Shown here one piece after another: positions 18,306 to 28,059 of a DNA stretch of 64,000 nucleotides; position 1 is the stretch's first letter; each line of letters begins with the position of its first letter. The DNA comes from Paucibacter sp. TC2R-5 (GTDB lineage: Bacteria; Pseudomonadota; Gammaproteobacteria; Burkholderiales; Burkholderiaceae_C), in assembly GCF_025717605.1 (NCBI RefSeq), contig NZ_JAJIRQ010000008.1:186001-250000 (forward strand), given 5' to 3'. The notes under the pieces are model-generated. The model was not told where the DNA came from. It ran no database searches and saw nothing but the letters and a program-made list of their open reading frames with translations. The position numbers and the translations under genes were made by a program.

Positions 18306-20129
18306 TTAGCCACGCGAATTGCGCTTGCGCTCGTTCTCGGTCAAGTAACGCTTGCGCAGACGCACGCTCTTGGGCGTGATTTCGACCAACTCGTCGTCCT
18401 CGATGAATTCCACGCCGTACTCCAGCGTGCAATCAATCGGAGGTGTGATCTTGATCGCATCTTCCTTGCCGCTGACACGGAAATTGGTCAGCTGCTTGGT
18501 GCGGGTGGCGTTGACGACCAGATCGTTTTCGCGGCTGTGGATGCCGACGATCATGCCTTCATAGACGGGATCGTTTGGCTTGACGAACATGCGGCCGCGG
18601 TCGTCCAGCTTGCCCAGGGCGTAAGTGAAGATTTCACCGGCGTCCATCGAGATCAGCACGCCGTTCTTGCGGCCAGCGATCTCACCCTTGTGCGGCTCAT
18701 AGCCGTCAAAGATGTTGGAGATCAAGCCCGAGCCACGCGTCAAGTTCAGGAACTCGTTGGTGAATCCGATCAGACCGCGCGCTGGGATGCGATATTCCAA
18801 GCGCACGCGACCACGGCCGTCCGGCTCCATATTGACCAGCTCGCCCTTGCGCTCGCCCAGAGCTTGCATCACGCCGCCCTGATGAGTCTCTTCGACGTCG
18901 GCAGTCACCAACTCGATAGGCTCATGCTTTTCACCGTTGATGGTCTGGAACACCACGCGCGGCTTGGACACCGCCAGCTCATAGCCTTCACGGCGCATGT
19001 TTTCCAACAGGATGGTCAGGTGCAATTCGCCCCGGCCCATCACTTCAAAGATACCGTCTTCGTCGGTTTCAGAAACGCGCAGCGCCACATTGCTTTGCAG
19101 TTCTTTTTGCAGGCGATCCCAGATCTGACGGCTGGTCACGTACTTGCCTTCACGACCGGCCAGAGGGCTGGTGTTGACGCAGAAGTTCATTGTCAAAGTG
19201 GGCTCGTCCACCTTCAACATAGGCAGCGGTGCTGGATCGGTGACGCTGGTCACGGTCACGCCGATGCTGATGTCATCAATACCGTTGATCAACACGATGT
19301 CGCCGGGGCCGGCCTCAAGGGTTTGAACCCGGTCCAGGCCTTGGAAGGTCAAGACATTGTTGACACGGCCTTTGACGGACTTGCCGTCCGGGCCTTCCAT
19401 CACCAACACGTCCATCGAAGGCTTCAAAGTGCCCTGGCTGATGCGACCCACGCCGATACGGCCCACGAAGGTGGAGTAGTCCAGCGCCGAAATCTGCAGC
19501 TGCAGCGGTGCAGCCGGGTCGCCCTTTTGGGCTGGCACATGCTTCAGCACGGTATTGAACAGGGCCGACATATCGGGGCCCCACTGCTCGCCCGGTTTGC
19601 CTTCTTCCAAGGAGGTCCAGCCGTTGATGCCCGAGGCATAAACCACGGGGAAGTCCAACTGCTCGTCGGTCGCACCCAGCTTGTCGAACAGGTCGAATGC
19701 GGCGTTGATCACGGCGTCGGGCTTGGCACCTGGCTTGTCGACCTTGTTAACCACCACGATAGGCTTCAGACCCAAGGCCAAGGCCTTTTTGGTCACGAAG
19801 CGAGTTTGTGGCATCGGACCTTCTTGCGCGTCGATCAGCAGCACCACGCCGTCAACCATCGACAAGGCGCGCTCGACTTCACCGCCGAAGTCCGCGTGAC
19901 CGGGGGTATCAACGATGTTGATGTGGGTACCTTCCCAGCTCACGGCACAGTTCTTGGCCAGAATCGTGATGCCGCGCTCGCGCTCGATGGCGTTGTTGTC
20001 CATCACCGTGTCGACGACTTTCTCGTGCTCGGCGAAGGTGCCGCTTTGACGCAGCAATTGGTCAACCATGGTGGTTTTGCCATGGTCAACGTGGGCGATG
20101 ATGGCGATATTACGGATTTGCTTACTCAT
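18306..20129 (-). CDS. typA: Translational GTPase TypA/BipA
   Basis: 607 residues. Ribosome-binding GTPase of the EF-G/LepA family, needed for 50S assembly and growth under stress. G motifs in order: G1 AHVDHGKTT, switch region ERERGITI, G3 DTPGHADF, G4 [15 protein letters not shown]-like domains III and V and the TypA-specific C-terminal domain ([33 protein letters not shown]) are complete. Start codon overlaps truB stop by ATGA. Last gene of the rbfA-truB-typA unit. Confidence 0.97.
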   Translation of the reverse strand: MSKQIRNIAIIAHVDHGKTTMVDQLLRQSGTFAEHEKVVDTVMDNNAIERERGITILAKNCAVSWEGTHINIVDTPGHADFGGEVERALSMVDGVVLLIDAQEGPMPQTRFVTKKALALGLKPIVVVNKVDKPGAKPDAVINAAFDLFDKLGATDEQLDFPVVYASGINGWTSLEEGKPGEQWGPDMSALFNTVLKHVPAQKGDPAAPLQLQISALDYSTFVGRIGVGRISQGTLKPSMDVLVMEGPDGKSVKGRVNNVLTFQGLDRVQTLEAGPGDIVLINGIDDISIGVTVTSVTDPAPLPMLKVDEPTLTMNFCVNTSPLAGREGKYVTSRQIWDRLQKELQSNVALRVSETDEDGIFEVMGRGELHLTILLENMRREGYELAVSKPRVVFQTINGEKHEPIELVTADVEETHQGGVMQALGERKGELVNMEPDGRGRVRLEYRIPARGLIGFTNEFLNLTRGSGLISNIFDGYEPHKGEIAGRKNGVLISMDAGEIFTYALGKLDDRGRMFVKPNDPVYEGMIVGIHSRENDLVVNATRTKQLTNFRVSGKEDAIKITPPIDCTLEYGVEFIEDDELVEITPKSVRLRKRYLTENERKRNSRG

Positions 20130-21109
20130 ACGACACTTTCTAAAAATCTGTTACTGCTCGCGGTACTCAGGAGGCCTTCTACCTCTTGGGGACTCAACAA
20201 TCGGTCGGCGATCAATTCGCCGTCGGTGATGTGGGCGCTGCCAAGAAATTCATGTGCTGCGGGCCCGTAGACCCTCACATGCGCACTGTCTTGCTCGGCA
20301 ACTCGGCGCCGCAAACCGGTTGAAAAACGGGCCGCCTCTGCGCTATCCAAACGCAGCTCGGGCCAGTCCGCCAACAAAGAGTCCGGCGGGCGCAACAAAG
20401 CCTCCCGCTCGATCTCGGTCAAAGCCGCCAAGGCATCCAGGCTGATCGCCTGAGCCACGTTGAGCGGGCCAGATCCGGTCCTGCGCAGCGCGCTCAGCGA
20501 GGCGCCACAGCCCAACACCCGGCCAATGTCTTCGGCCAAGGTGCGGATATAGGTGCCCTTGCTACAACGCACTGCCAGCGTCAACTGCTCAGCTTGCCAG
20601 TCAACAATGTCAATCGAATGAATCGTGACGCGCCGCGACGGCCGCTCGATCACAATGCCGGCCCGCGCGTATTCGTACAGGGGCCGGCCTTCATGCTTGA
20701 GCGCCGAGTACATCGGCGGCACCTGGTCGATCGCGCCGGTGAAGCGCGCACAAGCGGCTTCGATTTGTTCGCGCGTCACCGCGCGTGCGGCCGCTTCGCT
20801 GCGATCCAGCACTTCACCTTCGGCGTCACCGGTGGTCGTGGTCAAACCCAGAAAAAGCGTGGCCTCGTAGGCCTTGTCGGCATCTAGGCTGACCTGGCTG
20901 AATTTGGTACCCGCACCAAAGCACAGCGGCAACAAGCCGGTGGCCAAGGGGTCCAGCGTGCCGGTATGGCCGGCTTTTTCCGCCCGCAGCAGCCATTTGG
21001 CTTTTTGCAGCGCATCGTTGCTGGACAGACCCAGCGGCTTGTCCAAGAGCAACACACCGTGCACGGCACGGCGCGGTGTCTTGACTCGCTGGGGTGGGCT
21101 ATTCGTCAT
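20126..21109 (-). CDS. truB: tRNA pseudouridine(55) synthase TruB
   Basis: 327 residues. Makes pseudouridine 55 in the T-loop of tRNAs. GVLLLDKPLGLSSNDALQKA, the catalytic Asp in GHTGTLDPLATGLLPLC, PMYSALKHEGRPLYEYAR and SKGTYIRTLAEDIG are all diagnostic. Start ATG 21109, 11 bp after the rbfA stop; the in-frame TTG just before it is less likely. Stop overlaps typA by 4 bp. Standard order rbfA-truB of the nusA-infB region. Confidence 0.96.
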   Translation of the reverse strand: MTNSPPQRVKTPRRAVHGVLLLDKPLGLSSNDALQKAKWLLRAEKAGHTGTLDPLATGLLPLCFGAGTKFSQVSLDADKAYEATLFLGLTTTTGDAEGEVLDRSEAAARAVTREQIEAACARFTGAIDQVPPMYSALKHEGRPLYEYARAGIVIERPSRRVTIHSIDIVDWQAEQLTLAVRCSKGTYIRTLAEDIGRVLGCGASLSALRRTGSGPLNVAQAISLDALAALTEIEREALLRPPDSLLADWPELRLDSAEAARFSTGLRRRVAEQDSAHVRVYGPAAHEFLGSAHITDGELIADRLLSPQEVEGLLSTASSNRFLESVV

Positions 21110-21120
21110 CAAAAGACTTC

Positions 21121-21555
21121 TTATTCGCCCGACTCGGTCTTGGCCGGTGGCAAATCTGTGGTCGCCTCGGCAGAGTCGGCGGGCACGGCCTCGTCATCCA
21201 AGGCGCGCGTCGCGTTGGCCTTGTTGATCAAGGCGCTCAGCTCGGCCGCGCGCTCGATGGTGCGGTCGTAGTGAAAGTGCAAGCTCGGCACGGTGTGAAT
21301 TTGCAGACGCTTGAACAAGCCGTTACGCAAAAAGCCCGCCGCTTCGTTGAGCGCCTCACCGGTCTCGACCGGGTCACCGACCAGGACCGAAAAGAACACC
21401 TTGGCATGCGCATAGTCGGGCGTCACCTCGACGGCGTTGACCGTGGCCATGCCGATGCGCGGGTCTTTCAACTCACGAATCAACTCTGCCAGATCGCGCT
21501 GAATCTGGTCCGCCACGCGGAAGGACCGATTCGGTATTACTCGTTTATGTCGCAT
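21121..21555 (-). CDS. rbfA: Ribosome-binding factor A
   Basis: 144 residues. KH-like factor that binds the 30S precursor and helps 16S rRNA 5' end maturation. [21 protein letters not shown] and the [10 protein letters not shown] strand, then [17 protein letters not shown](IERA) match the family. An acidic C-terminal tail ([18 protein letters not shown]) is added, as in many betaproteobacteria. ATG 21555 follows AAGGAG at 7 bases. It is separated from infB by a terminator hairpin (see 21602-21639) so it is not simply continuous with the infB message. Confidence 0.95.
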   Translation of the reverse strand: MRHKRVIPNRSFRVADQIQRDLAELIRELKDPRIGMATVNAVEVTPDYAHAKVFFSVLVGDPVETGEALNEAAGFLRNGLFKRLQIHTVPSLHFHYDRTIERAAELSALINKANATRALDDEAVPADSAEATTDLPPAKTESGE

Positions 21556-21601
21556 GCTCAACTCCTTGCCTGCTGCTCCTTGGACCTATTGCACCACCCA
21601 T

Positions 21602-21639
21602 CAAAAACAAACCCCGCCACTCTTTGGAGGGCGGGGTTT
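21602..21639 (-). terminator. Terminator hairpin between infB and rbfA
   Basis: On the minus strand: AAACCCCGCC pairs perfectly with GGCGGGGTTT (21609-21618 / 21630-21639) around an 11-base loop, then GTTTTTG. It lies 24 bp after the infB stop and 47 bp before rbfA. It is either the end of rimP-nusA-infB or a partial terminator that lowers expression of rbfA-truB-typA. Confidence 0.8.
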
Positions 21640-21662
21640 GCGCTGGTGAGGGCAAATCCGCC

Positions 21663-24600
21663 TTAGAGCGTTCGGGCCACTTCCTTGACCTCGAAGAACT
21701 CCAACTGATCGCCCTCGGCGATGTCGCTGTAGTTCTTCAGCTTGATACCGCACTCGAAGCCTTCGCGGACTTCGCGCACATCGTCCTTCATGCGCTTCAG
21801 AGTGTCGATTTCGCCGGTATAGATCACCACGTTCTCGCGCAGCAAGCGGAAACGAGCCGAGCGGTTGACGACACCCGAGGTAACCATACAACCGGCAATG
21901 GTGCCGATCTTGGTCGCCACAAAGACGGTGCGAATCTCGGCCAGGCCGATCACTTCTTCGCGCTGCTCTGGTGCCAACATGCCGGTCATCGCGGCCTTCA
22001 CTTCATCGACGGCGTCGTAAATGATGTTGTAGTAGCGCAGATCAACCGCATTACCTTCGGCCAGCTTGCGGGCGCCGGCATCGGCACGCACATTGAAGCC
22101 GATGATGACGGCCTTGGAGGCGATCGCCAAGTTGACGTCCGACTCGCTGATACCGCCCACCGCCGCGTGCACGATCTGCACCTTGACTTCGGGCGTAGAC
22201 AGCTTGAGCAGCGACGAAGCCAGCGCTTCTTGCGAACCCTGCACATCACTCTTGATGATGATGCCCAAGGTCTGCACATCGCCGGCGCCCATGTTCTCGA
22301 ACATGTTCTCCAGCTTGGAAGCCTGCTGACGCGACAACTTCACATCACGGTACTTGCCCGAACGGAAGGTGGCGATTTCACGTGCCCGACGCTCATCGCT
22401 CAGAACCATGAACTCATCACCGGCGCGCGGTACTTCGGTCAGACCCTGAATCTCGACCGGGATCGACGGGCCGGCTTCGGCACAAGCCTTGCCGTCTTCG
22501 TCCAGCATGGCGCGCACGCGGCCATAGGTCGAACCCGCCAGCACGACGTCGCCGCGCTTCAAGGTACCGGATTGAACCAGGATGGTGGCAACCGGGCCAC
22601 GACCCTTGTCCAGACGCGCTTCGATCACCAGGCCCTTGGCCATGGAACCGACAGGCGCCTTCAATTCCAGCACTTCGGCCTGCAGCAAGACTTGCTCCAG
22701 CAAGCTGTCGATGCCTTCGCCGGTCTTGGCCGAAACGCCCACAAACGGGGTGTCGCCGCCAAACTCTTCGGGCACGACGCCTTCGGCCACCAGCTCGCCC
22801 TTCAGGCGTTCCAGGTTGGCACCTTGCTTGTCGATCTTGTTCATCGCCACGACCAGCGGCACACCGGCCGCCTTGGCGTGGTGAATCGCTTCCTTGGTCT
22901 GTGGCATCACGCCGTCGTCCGCCGCCACCACCAGGATGACGATGTCGGTCGCCGTGGCGCCACGGGCACGCATGGCGGTAAACGCCGCGTGACCCGGGGT
23001 ATCCAGGAAGGTGATCATGCCGCGCGGCGTTTCGACGTGATAAGCGCCGATATGCTGCGTAATGCCACCCGCTTCGCCGGCAGCAACGCGGGCACGGCGG
23101 ATGTAGTCCAAGAGCGAGGTCTTGCCGTGGTCAACGTGACCCATGACGGTAACGACCGGCGCGCGAGTTGTTGACTCATGCGCTTGCTCGGAGGTCGTGC
23201 CCTCTTCTTCCAGGAATGCGTCTGGATCGTCCAGCTTGGCTGCAAAAGCCTTGTGGCCCATTTCTTCGACCAAAATCATGGCCGTTTCTTGGTCCAGCTG
23301 CTGGTTGATCGTGCACATCTGGCCGAGCTTCATCAAATGCTTGATGACCTCGGACGCCTTGATGGACATCTTGTGGGCCAAATCGGCCACCGAGATGGTC
23401 TCAGGGATATGCACTTCTTGCACTTGCATTTCTGCAGGTGCGACAAAGGTCGACGGACCACCGCGGCGATCGGCATTGCGATCAGGTGCGCCACGACGGC
23501 CACCCGCACCACCACGGCTCGGCGCACGCCATGCACCGGCGGCCGGACGCGCACCACCGGGAGCGGCTGGGCCGGCAGGCTTGACGCCGCCGCGCTTCTT
23601 GTCATCGGACCAGGTCGAGGACAATTTTTCCGACTTGACGGACTTCTTATCGCCCGGCTTGGCTGCGCCAGGCGCAACCGGAGCACCCGGCACGACCGGT
23701 TTCTTATGGATGGTGCCCTTGATGGCGTCCTTGGGCGGCTCGACCGGCTTGGGCTCTTCCTTCTTCGCGATCATGACCTTTTTAGGGGCATTCATCATCG
23801 CGCGGATGGCTGCGGCTTCCGACTCGGCGGCTTGACGGCGACGCGCCAAATCAAGCTGCTTTTGTTTCTCTTCGACCACCACGTCAACCGCTTTGACCAC
23901 GCGCAATGCGGGTTTGGCAGCTTCTGCAGTTGCAGCCGGAGCGGCGGGCGCACTTGCTGCAGCAGGCTTGGTCGGCGCTGCGCTTGCAGCTGTGGTGGCG
24001 GCGCTGGCGGCTTCAGCCACCACAGCCGGCGTCACAACAACCGCAGGTGCCGGTGCTGCTGGAGCAGGCGAGCGTGCAGCAGCGGCCGCCTTGTTGATGG
24101 CAGCAGCTTCCTTCGCCACCGACTCAGCAGTCGGCCGTGGCGCTTTGGGCGCCTTGGCAGCGGACTTCGCGGCGGCGGCTTCAGCAGCAGCGCGAGCTGC
24201 CGCTTCTTCAGCGGCACGCGCTTCGGCCGCAGCCTTTTCCTGACGACGCAATTCGTCTGCTTCGCGGGCAAGGCGGTCCGCCTCTTCACGCTCACGCACA
24301 CGAGCTGCCAACTCTTCTTCTTGCTTGCGCAAAGAGGCGGCCTGAGCCTGAGCCTCTTCTTCGCGACGATGCAGTTCGGCATCTTCTGCTGCAGCGGCGC
24401 CAGCGTCTTCCGCGCCAGTGCTGCCGTCGAGCTTGACGAAGGTCCGCTTCTTGCGTGTTTCCACAGGGATGACGCGCGACTTGCCGCTGGCATCGGCCTG
24501 TTTGATTTCGCTGGTTGTCTTGCGAGTCAGCGTGATCTTCTTGCGGTCGGCGCCGCCAGTACCATGCGCTGTGCGCAGGTGGTCAAGCAGACGTTCTTTG

Positions 24601-24725
24601 TCAGCTTCATTCAAAACGTCTTCGGTAGACGCCAACTTGACGCCCGCAGCGTGGAGCTGCTCAAGCAGTGTGTCTGCAGGCTTTTGAAGCTCTACAGCAA
24701 ACTGGGCGACGGTAGTCACAGCCAT
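21663..24725 (-). CDS. infB: Translation initiation factor IF-2
   Basis: 1020 residues. GTPase that brings fMet-tRNA to the 30S subunit. Order: two N-terminal IF2_N modules ([20 protein letters not shown] at the start; [19 protein letters not shown] before the G domain), a very long Ala/Lys/Glu-rich linker (about 110-420; coiled and charged, low complexity), G domain with [30 protein letters not shown] and [10 protein letters not shown], then domains II, III and the C2 domain ([16 protein letters not shown]). 66 bp downstream of nusA. The linker, rich in Ala-Pro near residues 210-290, is longer than in E. coli. Confidence 0.97.
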   Translation of the reverse strand: MAVTTVAQFAVELQKPADTLLEQLHAAGVKLASTEDVLNEADKERLLDHLRTAHGTGGADRKKITLTRKTTSEIKQADASGKSRVIPVETRKKRTFVKLDGSTGAEDAGAAAAEDAELHRREEEAQAQAASLRKQEEELAARVREREEADRLAREADELRRQEKAAAEARAAEEAAARAAAEAAAAKSAAKAPKAPRPTAESVAKEAAAINKAAAAARSPAPAAPAPAVVVTPAVVAEAASAATTAASAAPTKPAAASAPAAPAATAEAAKPALRVVKAVDVVVEEKQKQLDLARRRQAAESEAAAIRAMMNAPKKVMIAKKEEPKPVEPPKDAIKGTIHKKPVVPGAPVAPGAAKPGDKKSVKSEKLSSTWSDDKKRGGVKPAGPAAPGGARPAAGAWRAPSRGGAGGRRGAPDRNADRRGGPSTFVAPAEMQVQEVHIPETISVADLAHKMSIKASEVIKHLMKLGQMCTINQQLDQETAMILVEEMGHKAFAAKLDDPDAFLEEEGTTSEQAHESTTRAPVVTVMGHVDHGKTSLLDYIRRARVAAGEAGGITQHIGAYHVETPRGMITFLDTPGHAAFTAMRARGATATDIVILVVAADDGVMPQTKEAIHHAKAAGVPLVVAMNKIDKQGANLERLKGELVAEGVVPEEFGGDTPFVGVSAKTGEGIDSLLEQVLLQAEVLELKAPVGSMAKGLVIEARLDKGRGPVATILVQSGTLKRGDVVLAGSTYGRVRAMLDEDGKACAEAGPSIPVEIQGLTEVPRAGDEFMVLSDERRAREIATFRSGKYRDVKLSRQQASKLENMFENMGAGDVQTLGIIIKSDVQGSQEALASSLLKLSTPEVKVQIVHAAVGGISESDVNLAIASKAVIIGFNVRADAGARKLAEGNAVDLRYYNIIYDAVDEVKAAMTGMLAPEQREEVIGLAEIRTVFVATKIGTIAGCMVTSGVVNRSARFRLLRENVVIYTGEIDTLKRMKDDVREVREGFECGIKLKNYSDIAEGDQLEFFEVKEVARTL

Positions 24726-24791
24726 TGTTAAATCCTTAACTTATGCGTTCGGTGCTGGGCGAGTAATGGGTCGAGCTGAAGCCACCAGGGC

Positions 24792-26270
24792 TCAAGCCGT
24801 GAACCAATGCTCGCGAGCCTTCATGATCATGGTGCGGGCCAAGCCCTCATCCATGCCAGCGAGTTCAACGAGTTCGTCGACGGCCAAATCGGCCAAATCG
24901 TCGCGGGTATGAATGTCGCCAGCGGAGAGTTTTGCAACCAGTTCAGGCGTCATGCCTTCCAGGTCGCGCAGGTCTTGGGACACGTCCTCGACCTTCTCTT
25001 CACGGGCAATCTCCATGGTCAACAAGGCATCCTTCGCTCGGGTGCGCAATTCGTTGACCGTGTCCTCGTCGAAGGCCTCGACTTCCAGCATTTCCTGCAT
25101 AGGCACGTAGGCCACTTCTTCCAGGCTGGTAAAACCTTCGGCGATCAAGATGTCGGCGACTTCGGCATCCACATCGAGTTTCTCGATGAAGAGCTTGCGC
25201 ACCGACTCTGATTCCTGCTCATGCTTCACGGCCGATTCCTCGGCCGACATGATGTTGATGCGCCAGCCCGTTAATTCCGAGGCCAAACGCACATTCTGAC
25301 CACCGCGACCGATGGCGATGGCGAGGTTTTCCTCGTCCACCACTACATCCATCGCGTGGCGCTCTTCGTCAACCACAATCGACTGCACATTGGCCGGAGC
25401 CAAGGCGCCGATGACAAACTGGGCCGGGTCTTCGGACCACAGCACAATGTCCACACGCTCGCCGGCCAACTCATTCGTCACGCCATTGACGCGCGAACCA
25501 CGCACGCCGACACAAGTGCCGATCGGGTCAACCCGCTTGTCATGCGACAACACAGCCAACTTGGCACGCGAACCGGCATCACGGGCGCAGCTCTTGATCT
25601 CGAGCAGACCCTGCTCGATCTCGGGCACTTCTTGCGAGAACAACTCCGTCATGAAGGACGGGGCATTGCGCGACAACATGATTTGCGGGCCGCGCTGGGT
25701 GGGGTCGATGCCCAGAATCACCGCACGAACCCGGTCACCGGTGCGCAGATTTTCCTTGGGGATCATCTCGCTGCGCTTGAGGCGCCCTTCAATCCGACCG
25801 GATTCGGCAATGACGTCGCCCTTGTCCAGGCGCTTGACGGTGCCAACAAAAATTTGCTCGCCACGGGCCAGGAAGTCATTCAGCAACTGTTCACGTTCGG
25901 CGTCGCGAATCTTCTGCAGAATCACCTGCTTGGCCGCTTGCGCGCCGATGCGGCCGATAGGCACCGAATCAATCGGCTCTTCGATGTGATCTTCAACTTC
26001 GATGTCGGCAATTTGCTCTTGCGCTTCAAACAGCAAGATTTCCGCATCCGGATTCTGCAGACCCGCCTCATTAGGCACCACATGCCAGCGACGGAAGGTC
26101 TCGTAGGCGCCTGACTCCCGGTCTACCGAGACGCGAATATCAGCCTCGCCACCGCATAGCTTCTTGGTAGCCGAAGCCAATGCCGCCTCGACAGCACCAA
26201 ACACCACGTCGAGCTCGACGCTTTTCTCGCGAGAAATCGCGTCCACCAACATCAACAGTTCGCGGTTCAT
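24792..26270 (-). CDS. nusA: Transcription termination/antitermination factor NusA
   Basis: 492 residues. Binds RNA polymerase, stimulates pausing and termination and takes part in antitermination. N-terminal RNAP-binding domain ([20 protein letters not shown]), S1 domain around residues 135-200 ([19 protein letters not shown]), two KH domains ([37 protein letters not shown]), and two acidic HhH repeats at the C-terminus ([16 protein letters not shown] and [18 protein letters not shown]). Overlaps rimP by 4 bp. Known in E. coli to autoregulate its own operon. Confidence 0.97.
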   Translation of the reverse strand: MNRELLMLVDAISREKSVELDVVFGAVEAALASATKKLCGGEADIRVSVDRESGAYETFRRWHVVPNEAGLQNPDAEILLFEAQEQIADIEVEDHIEEPIDSVPIGRIGAQAAKQVILQKIRDAEREQLLNDFLARGEQIFVGTVKRLDKGDVIAESGRIEGRLKRSEMIPKENLRTGDRVRAVILGIDPTQRGPQIMLSRNAPSFMTELFSQEVPEIEQGLLEIKSCARDAGSRAKLAVLSHDKRVDPIGTCVGVRGSRVNGVTNELAGERVDIVLWSEDPAQFVIGALAPANVQSIVVDEERHAMDVVVDEENLAIAIGRGGQNVRLASELTGWRINIMSAEESAVKHEQESESVRKLFIEKLDVDAEVADILIAEGFTSLEEVAYVPMQEMLEVEAFDEDTVNELRTRAKDALLTMEIAREEKVEDVSQDLRDLEGMTPELVAKLSAGDIHTRDDLADLAVDELVELAGMDEGLARTMIMKAREHWFTA

Positions 26271-26878
26271 TGATCAGGACCTCCGTCTACTTTGTCATCT
26301 TTGCTCTCGGCCTTGGCCCGCTTCGGCTTCTTGGCCGGCTCGGGCTTCACGCCGCGGCCCTTGAAACTCACCACCGGCACCAAACGGGCCTCGCGGAGTT
26401 CTTCAAGAGCAAAATCCAAGGCCTGATCGGCCTTGCCATCATTAAAAACTATGCGCCAAGTTTCAGCGGCAGCCGACTCAGCGGCAACGCCCTCGACTTC
26501 AAGCTTGGCCGCCTCGGCAGCCGGCACCGCACCCAGTACACCCTGGTACTTCTTGCGCCCCTGAAAGGGCATACGCAGCGTGATCTCGATTTCCTCACCC
26601 ACGAAGCGGGCATAGTCTGCCGACTTCTTCAGCGGACGGTCCAGACCCGGCGAGGAAACCTCAAGCCGCTCGTAAGGACAAGCCTCGACCTCAAGCAAGT
26701 ACTGCAACTGACGCGTCACGCGCTCGCAATCATCAACATCAATCAAACCACCGGCCAAGGCAACTTCAGGCAACTTGTCAATGTACACACGCACCAGACC
26801 TGCTGGAGTGCGCTCGCAATCCACCAAGTCGTAACCCAATCCGGTTACCGTTTTTTCAACAGCCTCTTGCCAATTCAT
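26267..26878 (-). CDS. rimP: Ribosome maturation factor RimP
   Basis: 203 residues. 30S assembly factor. The N-terminal alpha/beta domain ([45 protein letters not shown]) and the [20 protein letters not shown] motif are classical. A basic C-terminal extension ([19 protein letters not shown]) follows the Sm-like domain. The ATGA overlap with nusA couples the two. It is preceded by a 236-nt leader that holds a terminator (see 26960-27149). Confidence 0.95.
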   Translation of the reverse strand: MNWQEAVEKTVTGLGYDLVDCERTPAGLVRVYIDKLPEVALAGGLIDVDDCERVTRQLQYLLEVEACPYERLEVSSPGLDRPLKKSADYARFVGEEIEITLRMPFQGRKKYQGVLGAVPAAEAAKLEVEGVAAESAAAETWRIVFNDGKADQALDFALEELREARLVPVVSFKGRGVKPEPAKKPKRAKAESKDDKVDGGPDQ

Positions 26879-26959
26879 GCGCGGTATGTTTTCTTGTTTC
26901 TAATGAGCAGTACGAGATGAGCGTGATGATTCAAATTTTAATCAACAGAACGTTCAAGC

Positions 26960-26988
26960 AAAAAAAATGGGCTGGATGAATCCGCCCA
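26960..26988 (-). terminator. Intrinsic terminator/attenuator in the rimP leader
   Basis: Minus strand: TGGGC-GGA / TCC-A-GCCCA stem with one bulged base and a small loop, followed by eight T. It lies about 80 bp upstream of the rimP start, downstream of the promoter at 27121. Most transcripts could end here after about 155 nt unless read-through occurs. Placement is like the rimP-leader attenuator described in gammaproteobacteria (Rfam), but I cannot test homology. Confidence 0.7.
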
Positions 26989-27120
26989 ACTTCCCCACTC
27001 GAGATTCCATTCGGTCTTCAAACCCACCCCGAAGGGATTTGACCTGAAGCAAACCCAAGCGCCGCAAGAGACTTGAGTCTTTTCGCCGACCCCGACCTAA
27101 GCCAAGTCAGCGAAGCCGGG

Positions 27121-27149
27121 ATTGTACTATGTATGCGAAGCACCGACAA
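27121..27149 (-). promoter_or_regulatory. Sigma-70 promoter for the rimP-nusA-infB leader
   Basis: On the minus strand TTGTCG (27144-27149) and TACAAT (27121-27126) are separated by exactly 17 bp. Transcription would start near 27114, giving a leader of about 236 nt before rimP. Confidence 0.65.
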
Positions 27150-27216
27150 GTACAAGGCTTGCTAATACGCGAAGCCATGCGAAAATCATCGATTGTTTCA
27201 AATCAAAGGAGCCACT

Positions 27217-27999
27217 ATGGGATTTCTGGCAGGCAAGCGATTGCTGATCACGGGCCTTCTGTCCAACCGATCCATCGCCTACGGCATTGCAAAAGCTTGC
27301 CACCGCGAAGGTGCCGAGTTGGCATTTAGCTATCAAGGCGCGCGCTTCAAGGATCGCATCACCGAATTTGCCGCCGAGTTTGACTCCACGCTTATTTTTG
27401 ACTGCGACGTGTCCGATGACGCGCAGATGGAAGCACTGTTCACCGATCTGGGTGCAGCCTGGCCAGAGTTTGACGGTTTCGTCCACTCGATTGGCTTCGC
27501 GCCACGAGATGCCATCGCAGGCGACTTCCTGGACGGGCTGACGCGTGAGAACTTCCGCATCGCCCATGACATCTCGGCTTACAGCTTCCCCGCCATGGCC
27601 AAATTGGCTGCACCGCGCCTGCGTGCCGGCGCTGCGCTGCTGACCCTGTCCTATCTGGGCGCTGCACGCTATGTGCCGAACTACAACACCATGGGCTTGG
27701 CCAAGGCCTCGCTGGAAGCCAGTGTGCGCTATCTGGCGCAATCGATGGGTAAGCGCGGCATCCGGGTCAACGGCCTGTCAGCCGGCCCGATCAAAACCCT
27801 GGCAGCTTCGGGCATCAAGGATTTTGGCAAGCTCTTGACGCAGTTCGCTGCGAACACACCAATTCGTCGCAACATCACGATCGAGGATGTCGGCAACGTC
27901 GCCGCCTTCTTGTTGTCCGATTTGGCAGCCGGCATCAGCGCCGAGATCACCTATGTGGACGGCGGCTACAGCCAAGTCGCCCTGACCGACGAAGAATAA
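27217..27999 (+). CDS. fabI: Enoyl-[acyl-carrier-protein] reductase (NADH)
   Basis: 260 residues. Last reductive step of each fatty-acid elongation cycle. FabI type [23 protein letters not shown] (Gly-rich variant of the cofactor loop), [10 protein letters not shown], the Tyr-x6-Lys pair in [10 protein letters not shown] preceded by Tyr of RYVPNY, and the substrate-loop region [19 protein letters not shown] 27217 preceded by AAAGGA. Monocistronic: a strong terminator starts 18 bp after the stop. Confidence 0.96.
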   Translation: MGFLAGKRLLITGLLSNRSIAYGIAKACHREGAELAFSYQGARFKDRITEFAAEFDSTLIFDCDVSDDAQMEALFTDLGAAWPEFDGFVHSIGFAPRDAIAGDFLDGLTRENFRIAHDISAYSFPAMAKLAAPRLRAGAALLTLSYLGAARYVPNYNTMGLAKASLEASVRYLAQSMGKRGIRVNGLSAGPIKTLAASGIKDFGKLLTQFAANTPIRRNITIEDVGNVAAFLLSDLAAGISAEITYVDGGYSQVALTDEE

Positions 28000-28016
28000 G
28001 CCAACAGGCGCCATGC

Positions 28017-28046
28017 AAAACGGGACCATCAGGTCCCGTTTTCTTA
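28017..28046. terminator. Bidirectional terminator between fabI and the decarboxylase gene
   Basis: AAAACGGGACC-ATCA-GGTCCCGTTTT: an 11-bp perfect stem with a 4-base loop, A-rich on one side and T-rich on the other, placed between convergent genes, so it serves both strands. Confidence 0.9.
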
Positions 28047-28059
28047 TGCGTCGCCGCGA

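Larger units (their letters stand above)
26879..27216. other. Divergent region between rimP and fabI, with rimP leader
   Basis: 338 bp without a gene. The minus strand carries a good promoter (27121-27149), a structured leader with a CCC-TTCG-GGG hairpin (27027-27040) and an intrinsic terminator (26960-26988). On the plus strand the only clear signal is the AAAGGA ribosome site of fabI; I see no convincing fabI promoter hexamers. Confidence 0.6.

Noticed and set aside
18537-20270. Long plus-strand frame opposite typA
   Set aside because: It mirrors the typA codon pattern in antisense; typA is a universally conserved gene and complete, so the frame is a shadow.
21624-24731. Two long plus-strand frames opposite infB
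   Set aside because: Antisense shadows of the GC-rich infB gene, full of His/Gln/Cys-rich sequence typical of antisense reading.
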